From: Stenocarpella maydis
Taxonomy: Eukaryota; Ascomycota; Sordariomycetes; Diaporthales; Diaporthaceae
Direction: 5' to 3'
DNA length: 64,000 bases
Assembly: GCA_002270565.1 (NCBI GenBank)
Contig: NQMI01000034.1
Coordinates: 1 to 64,000 of the forward strand
In this document: piece by piece, positions 58,731-64,000 of the stretch
Position numbering within the stretch: position 1 is the first letter of the stretch
How the letters are laid out: each line of letters begins with the position of its first letter
Notes under the pieces: model-generated
Database searches by the model: none
What the model saw: only the letters and a program-made list of their open reading frames with translations
Told to the model about the DNA's origin: nothing
Position numbers and translations under genes: made by a program

Positions 58731-60589
58731 GATGGATAGTCAGCTGGCTGCTTTTCGTTGTTTCGTCCTACGAGCAAAGGCCACAGCCATAGGTAGCAGT
58801 AGCAGAAGCTGCTGGCAGCTTGTGTCGTTCCTTGACAGCAAGACGCCTCATTCCTGAGGTCAGTTTCCCGCCCGGGTACACCACCACAAGCTCGGGTACC
58901 TGTTGACGGAAGGGCTTTGCCGCCCAATTGGCGTCATGGAGCCTGGCCCGCGCGGTACCTGCACAACCCTTGTGGGGTGCCTGCCTCCTCAGCCGGCGCC
59001 GACATCCCTGCCCTGGCCCAGAGGTGTCATTGTTTCTTGCAAAACAGTGTGGGAAGCTGCAGCCCAGGCCCTGATCCCGTCAACTCCATTCTCAAGCTCC
59101 GCCCATGATGCATGTCCGTCCCCCACACCTGGCCGGGCAGATGCGGGCCTCACCACCCATATTGTCCCATATGGCCATTCCAGAATCTTTCGACGTCGCC
59201 TGGAAACCTCCGACCATCAACGTGGTCCATGCCGTCTACACTACGTGTGCACGCGCTGCCCTTGTATCCCTCCTCGTCGTCCCGTGCCTGCGCCCGCTGT
59301 CTCTCGACGCACGGGTTCAAGTTACGCCTTGAGCTTCTCGGGCCCGGCCAGGAGCTGCCTCTGCAGAGTCTACTCCGTACTTTGTATGGCACCACCGGTG
59401 ATGTCGTTGGATATGTCAGTCATCGTCGTCCATTCTCGGTGTGGTGCACTGGGGAGACTGCCGTCACATGCACGGAGCATTCCCTGGCCTGGCGACAAAA
59501 GAATGGGGCCGGGAAGCAAATCACAGGCCGTGTTTGCGATGACCGTGTCACTGGCCTGGCGAGACCGTCACCTGCGGCCCTCCCACACGCCAGCGTACAA
59601 GCAATACGGCCACGGCATTGAAACCTGGAAGGCTACATCTAGTATAGGCGACACGAGAGCGGTCAGGACTGAAGGGATGGAAACAGGCCTTGGATCCCGC
59701 GAGGCAAGCTGGGCTCCAGCAGAGCGCAGCCTCAACCAGGCTTTCGGAGTGGGCATCCTCGTGCATCAATGTGCCATTACCGCCAGTTCTACACTACCGC
59801 GTCAGTCCGCCCATCTCCCCTGCTGCTACTGCTGCTACTGGCCCGCCCCACCTGCCATCCGGGGTGCTACGTGGACACGCTGTGGACTGACCTGACTCTG
59901 GCAAGCACCTCCCTCACCGATTCAGTATGGATGCAACAGCCAAACCGGTAGGCCGACTGAGGTCTGGAGCCCATCTCAGGCGCTGGTGAGCAAGGTGCAG
60001 CCTGCACCCATCGCCATAGATGCGAGCAGACGGCGAACCGGCAGCCCTAGCGCGTCCTCAAAGCAGGGAACAGAAGCTCTCCAAGACAAGATGAGGTCAA
60101 TTTTGAGTGTTTGTTGGTCGACCTGGGTGGCTGGTCCAGAGCGTCAGCCGTCCGCCATTGGACAATGGCAGAGCTGGGCCGGGCCTTGGGCTGGCAGGGG
60201 GTTCCCCGCCCTGACGCTGCATTGCAGTGCGTGGGCATCATTAAGGGGAGAGGCCACCCGCCACAAGAGAATACCAACGCGCCACGTAGTGTACGAGGGA
60301 AGAACCGAGCCCGGCTGACGTATACTATCTCGCCATCATGGCTGTCGGTGGAGAGCCGATTTCCTGCTGCACAACGGCACAAGATTGGGAGCCTCCAGGT
60401 TCGACAACGGAGAAGCACCGAGGAACATGGTCTGCGAACCAATATGCGGCTTTCCGGGGTGATGTCACAGGATCGACAGAATCCAGCGACACTAGTGTAC
60501 TCTAAGCGTGTACTACAAACCACAGGTGGCTTGCTATGCTGCTATGTACCTCGTCTGTGTGTACGTACGCAGTACTGTAATGTAGTGTA

Positions 60590-60621
60590 TGCACGCAACA
60601 ACGCACGCAACAACGCACGCG
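60590..60621. repeat. ACGCACGCAAC tandem repeat
   Basis: Almost three tandem copies of an 11-bp unit in the gene-poor spacer. Confidence 0.8.
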
Positions 60622-62705
60622 AACCCGTGCGAGAAACCAACCACCTGCTCCACCTGCTCGATTGGGCTCTCACAGTCGGGGCGATTGGCCGCCTGGGCCA
60701 GCTTCTCTCTCTAGCCATGTCGCTCATTTACCACCCGCCTAAAATCACCCGGCTACCCACTTGATACATGTGCAACATCCTTAATTTGCGGACACCATAT
60801 GTTTCAACCAATATCACGACCGGGTCCTTTCCGTCGCGCAGGTGTCATCTTGTTACTCCCGCCTGGGGGTACCTGGACCACTCAGCACATGTAGAGCACT
60901 TTATTCTCGTCTGTGCTCTGTCTCGGAGCCATTATAACTATCAACCATCTGCCCAGCTCTTTCATCTCGTGGGCGTCACCACCGTGCGTATCCGTGTGCG
61001 CGGGCTAGCTCCTCCAAATCTGGCATTTTGGATGCGGTACTTCGACTGTGCCAGTCTATGACCGAGCGCGTCCCCTTCATTTGCCCTTTGTTGTCACAGT
61101 TGCCTCTGATGCAATCCATTCTTTTACATCGACTGAGGGACAAACCAGTGTCGGGCTCTCGTAATTCTTTTGCCAATGTTTGGAAGAGAGCGACAGGGCG
61201 ATGTGTTCAGCTCCCAGCCACCAGCCCGCTGGCCACTTCTTTGACCACTGCTCGCGACGTACTCGGCACAGATCGGTGGTCAGAACTCTCTGCATCGTGC
61301 TAGGTGTCTTGCAGGACCGCTAGCCCCAAAAGGAGCCTGCCGCCGACACCCATCCGCAGTCGGCAACAAGTTGTGAAATTTCCTGGCTTGCACCCCGACC
61401 GAGCAACAACCTTGGAATGATTGCCCTGCTGCTAGCCCCTGGCGTGCAGCAGCTTATTAGGCTCAAGTGCAACCACACCTTGGATCTATAGAAGCCTGGG
61501 AGTGGTGTGGCGCCAGCGTGGTCAGCCACTCGTCCGATTGGGCAAGGTCAAAATGAGGCCTCAGACAGGACGGGCACGGCGAGCTGAGCCCTTCCCTTGC
61601 ATCTGGCTTGCATTGCCCATTGTCGGCAGTCAGTCTTTTCCCTGCGTCAATACTACGTACTAATGATGAGATCTGTATGGTTCCCTGTAAGAAGCTCATG
61701 TCCAATCCGTCCCATGCGATGGTCCCACGAGGGTACAGCAGATTTTCCTCAAGCTCGGTGTTCCAGCCACTCGGAATCCCATGCACGTTTTTCTGTATCA
61801 TTCATGTCTGTATCTCACGCGGGTTCACCTCCCTTCAGGAGAACAGGCGAGTTTCAAGGCGCAAGGAGGCATCACCTCTGGGGGCCGTGGAAACCCTCAA
61901 AGAACTCATCGGCCAACCCCGCCGTAGGTATTAATCAAGCTTTTGCAAAGATAGGGACCTGGAAGCCGATGAGCTTCGGGGTTCATTTCTTGAGACCTCA
62001 TCCAAAACTTGCGCTTCCACTGTGGGCCCTCGGGTCTAGCGCCGAGACTCTTTTACTGCCAGTCCGGTTTATTTGCGCTACGCTGACCCTACGTCATGAT
62101 GGGCTTTGAGGAAATGAAGGGAGCAGCACATCGTGGTAGAATGACTTGAACGATGTTACGGCCGGCTGTTATTATACCCAGGAGCAGGCCGAGGGGAAGA
62201 CAGAATGGGATGCTCAGGCACCAAGTCACTGTTCATCAATCCGTGTAGCACCGACCGGGACATCTGAACATGGGCATTTTTAGAACAGTACTTTATTCAC
62301 ACATGGAAAAGACTATGGACATGTCCCTGGACCCGACTTCGAAATAGAGAGTGGTATAACAAGACAAGAAAGAATTGGTGGGGGGGGGCGCATGTGGTAC
62401 ACCCCCGTGAAGAGACGGGCCGTCCACAAGCCTCACCATGATGCAACCTCCCGTTGCTCGACTCGTACCTACTGTTTGTGCCGCCATTGCTGCCGTGCAA
62501 CGATACGCAGCCTCGCGATATTACCCAATTGCCTTGCACGCGATTTATGTATGCCGCCTCCGCCCCTTATACCGCTGAATTGAGGGAAAACCCAATGCCA
62601 AAATGAAATCAAAAAGGAGGCAAACTCGACGCCCATTCTCATCATGACTTGCCCGTCATCAACATCAAGTCGTACTCCTTTCTCTCACGACGTTGACAGG
62701 TTGCT

Positions 62706-64000
62706 CTACCCACTGCACATGACGCAGGACTCGGGGTTGTCAATGCTGCCTGCAGCAGGTTGTTGGTTAACACAGACTAAAGGAACAAACAAGGTTGGGG
62801 ATAGCTTACATTGCAGGACAGCTTGTGAGTAGATGTCATGCTCCCGGTCAGCGCTGTCGCCGTCCTTATCCTCCGACTGGCGATCAGTCTTCTCGCCGTC
62901 GAGGAGCTCCTCCTCCACGGGCTTCTCGGCCGGCTCGATCGGCAGAGCCTTGGGGCTCTCACCCTCCTCCTGGTCCGCCTTGAAGGGGACAGTCCTGGGC
63001 TTAGAAGGAGATGCCAGGATGCGTGCTGCTGCCTCTTGGTCGACGGACGGAGTCGAAGGAGGCGGTGTGACGCTCGGCGTTGGCATTCCGTTAGAACTCA
63101 CCGTCTTGCCTCCGCTGACCGACTCCTTCTTCGCATACATAGGGCGCACGAAGCTACTAGCTGAGGGCTGCCACATGCCCGCGGGAGGCGCACGCTTGCC
63201 CAGACCGCTGTGCTTCGCACCAGTCTGTTCCTGGATCTTGAGTGCCTCCTGGTCGACGGTGAACTGGATGGGTGCGGCAGCTGCCTGGGTGCGGAGGTAG
63301 TACATGCCAGTCTTGAGGCCGAGCTTCCAGCCGGCGAAGTGCATGCTGGTGATCTTGCCCATGGATGGCTCGCGCATGTGGATGTTCAGTGACTGAGACT
63401 GGTCGATGAAGGCGCCACGGTCAGCAGCCATCTGCACAATTGTCCTCTGAGAGATCTCCCAGACGGTCTTGTACAGAGCCTTGATATCAGCAGGGATGCT
63501 GGGGATGTTCTGAACGGAACCATCCTCGGCGATGATACGGTTCTTCATGGCCTCAGACCACAAGCCGAGCTCTGTCAGGTCCCTGAGAAGCCAAGGGTTG
63601 ACGACCTGGAACTCACCAGCGAGCACACGTCGCTGGTAGATGTTGGAGGTGTATGGCTCGAAGCACTCGTTGTTGCCCAGGATCTGCGAAGTGGACGCAG
63701 TAGGCATGGGCGCCAGCAGCAAGCTGTTTCGAATACCCGTCTCCTTGATCTTGGCCTTGAGGGCGTCCCAGTCCCAGAGATCGGACGGCTTGACGTTCCA
63801 CATGTCGAATTGGAGAATGCCCTGCGACACGGGGCTGCCCTCGTATGTCTTGTATGGGCCTTCCACCTTGGCAATATCGCTGGATGCGGTGAGAGCAGCG
63901 TGATAGATGGTCTCGAAGATTTGCTTGTTCAGCTCGCGCGCCTCGGGAGAATCGAAGGGCATACGAAGAGCCAAGAATGCATCGGCAAGACCTTGAACAC
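62706..64000 (-). CDS. RNR1: Ribonucleotide reductase large subunit, C-terminal part
   Basis: The last 410 residues are in the window; the 5' part lies beyond 64000. Exons: from the edge to 62810, and 62749-62706, with a 60-nt intron (GTAAGC...TGCAG, TTAAC branch). R1 reduces NDPs to dNDPs. Seen here: [17 protein letters not shown] at the edge, then [34 protein letters not shown], and the C-terminal swinging arm ending CVMCSG, whose Cys pair re-reduces the active site. About 120 residues between the catalytic barrel and the arm are acidic, Ser/Pro-rich linker, as in other fungal R1 proteins. The tail cysteines are encoded by a separate 44-nt last exon. The catalytic Asn-Cys-Glu triad is upstream, outside the window. 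Confidence 0.95.
   Translation of the reverse strand, partial: VQGLADAFLALRMPFDSPEARELNKQIFETIYHAALTASSDIAKVEGPYKTYEGSPVSQGILQFDMWNVKPSDLWDWDALKAKIKETGIRNSLLLAPMPTASTSQILGNNECFEPYTSNIYQRRVLAGEFQVVNPWLLRDLTELGLWSEAMKNRIIAEDGSVQNIPSIPADIKALYKTVWEISQRTIVQMAADRGAFIDQSQSLNIHMREPSMGKITSMHFAGWKLGLKTGMYYLRTQAAAAPIQFTVDQEALKIQEQTGAKHSGLGKRAPPAGMWQPSASSFVRPMYAKKESVSGGKTVSSNGMPTPSVTPPPSTPSVDQEAAARILASPSKPRTVPFKADQEEGESPKALPIEPAEKPVEEELLDGEKTDRQSEDKDGDSADREHDIYSQAVLQCKLSPTLFVPLVCVNQQPAAGSIDNPESCVMCSG

Larger units (their letters stand above)
58065..62705. other. 4.6 kb gene-poor spacer
   Basis: No convincing gene. Left part: CFEM promoter and leader on the minus strand. Tandem repeats lie at 58478-58511, 58675-58730 and 60590-60621, and a TACTCCGTA motif at 59371. 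A 330-codon plus-strand frame (58903-59895) and a 217-codon one (60111-60764) contain no domain and have low-complexity, Arg/Ser/Pro/Cys-rich translations. The right end is the probable 3' UTR of RNR1. Confidence 0.55.

Noticed and set aside
58903..59895. 330-codon plus-strand frame
   Set aside because: No domain, no conserved-looking segment, high Cys/Arg/Ser/Pro content, and no splice or promoter support.
60111..60764. 217-codon plus-strand frame including the 11-bp repeat
   Set aside because: It runs through a tandem repeat and shows no recognisable protein.
1..64000. tRNA and rRNA genes
   Set aside because: No B-box/GGTTCGA context with a matching A box and acceptor stem was found by eye, and no 5S or large rRNA signature; a covariance-model scan could overturn this.

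Overview
The window reads as nuclear chromosomal DNA of a filamentous ascomycete (Pezizomycotina, most likely a Sordariomycete). The genes are fungal in kind (Atg27, Kcs1, Cdc11/Nud1, CFEM protein, Spt20). They have few, short introns (mostly 41-95 nt, donors GTAAGT-like, branch sites CTAAC/CTGAC), and the proteins carry long Ser/Pro/Gln-rich disordered regions. Wide gene-free spacers contain only microsatellites. No rRNA, tRNA, CRISPR or intact transposon was recognised. The genus cannot be told from the sequence alone.

Layout, left to right. 0-10 kb: a C2H2 zinc-finger regulator (minus) behind a roughly 4 kb upstream spacer; a candidate 80-aa cysteine-rich small protein (plus) with its own TATA box; an AT-rich relic; eIF2B gamma (minus). 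10-20 kb: a plus-strand run of a Pex22-like peroxin, Spt20 (SAGA coactivator), Atg27 (autophagy) and an enoyl-CoA hydratase/isomerase ending in a peroxisomal AKL signal. 20-34 kb: Kcs1 inositol hexakisphosphate kinase (minus), a 4 kb spacer, and a large basic disordered protein of unknown function carrying an RVxF motif (minus), divergent from the next gene. 34-40 kb: an intronless 1836-aa LRR scaffold of the septation initiation network (Cdc11/Nud1/SnaD). 40-48.7 kb: a nearly 9 kb spacer with no convincing gene, rich in microsatellites. 48.7-58 kb: a CaMKK/Ssp1/Sak1-type kinase (plus), then ALG2 mannosyltransferase and a GPI-anchored CFEM protein (both minus). 58-64 kb: a second gene-poor spacer, then the 3' part of RNR1, which runs off the right edge.

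The genes do not form an operon or a biosynthetic cluster. They are mostly conserved housekeeping and signalling genes covering translation, transcription, autophagy, peroxisomes, inositol pyrophosphates, septation, nutrient kinase signalling, N-glycosylation and dNTP synthesis. The less expected items are the small Cys-rich gene near 6 kb, a 60-nt stop-free in-frame intron in the RNR1 redox tail, an intron between the two zinc fingers, an in-frame alternative acceptor in the Pex22-like gene, and a 9-mer (TACGGAGTA) found eight times, always between genes.
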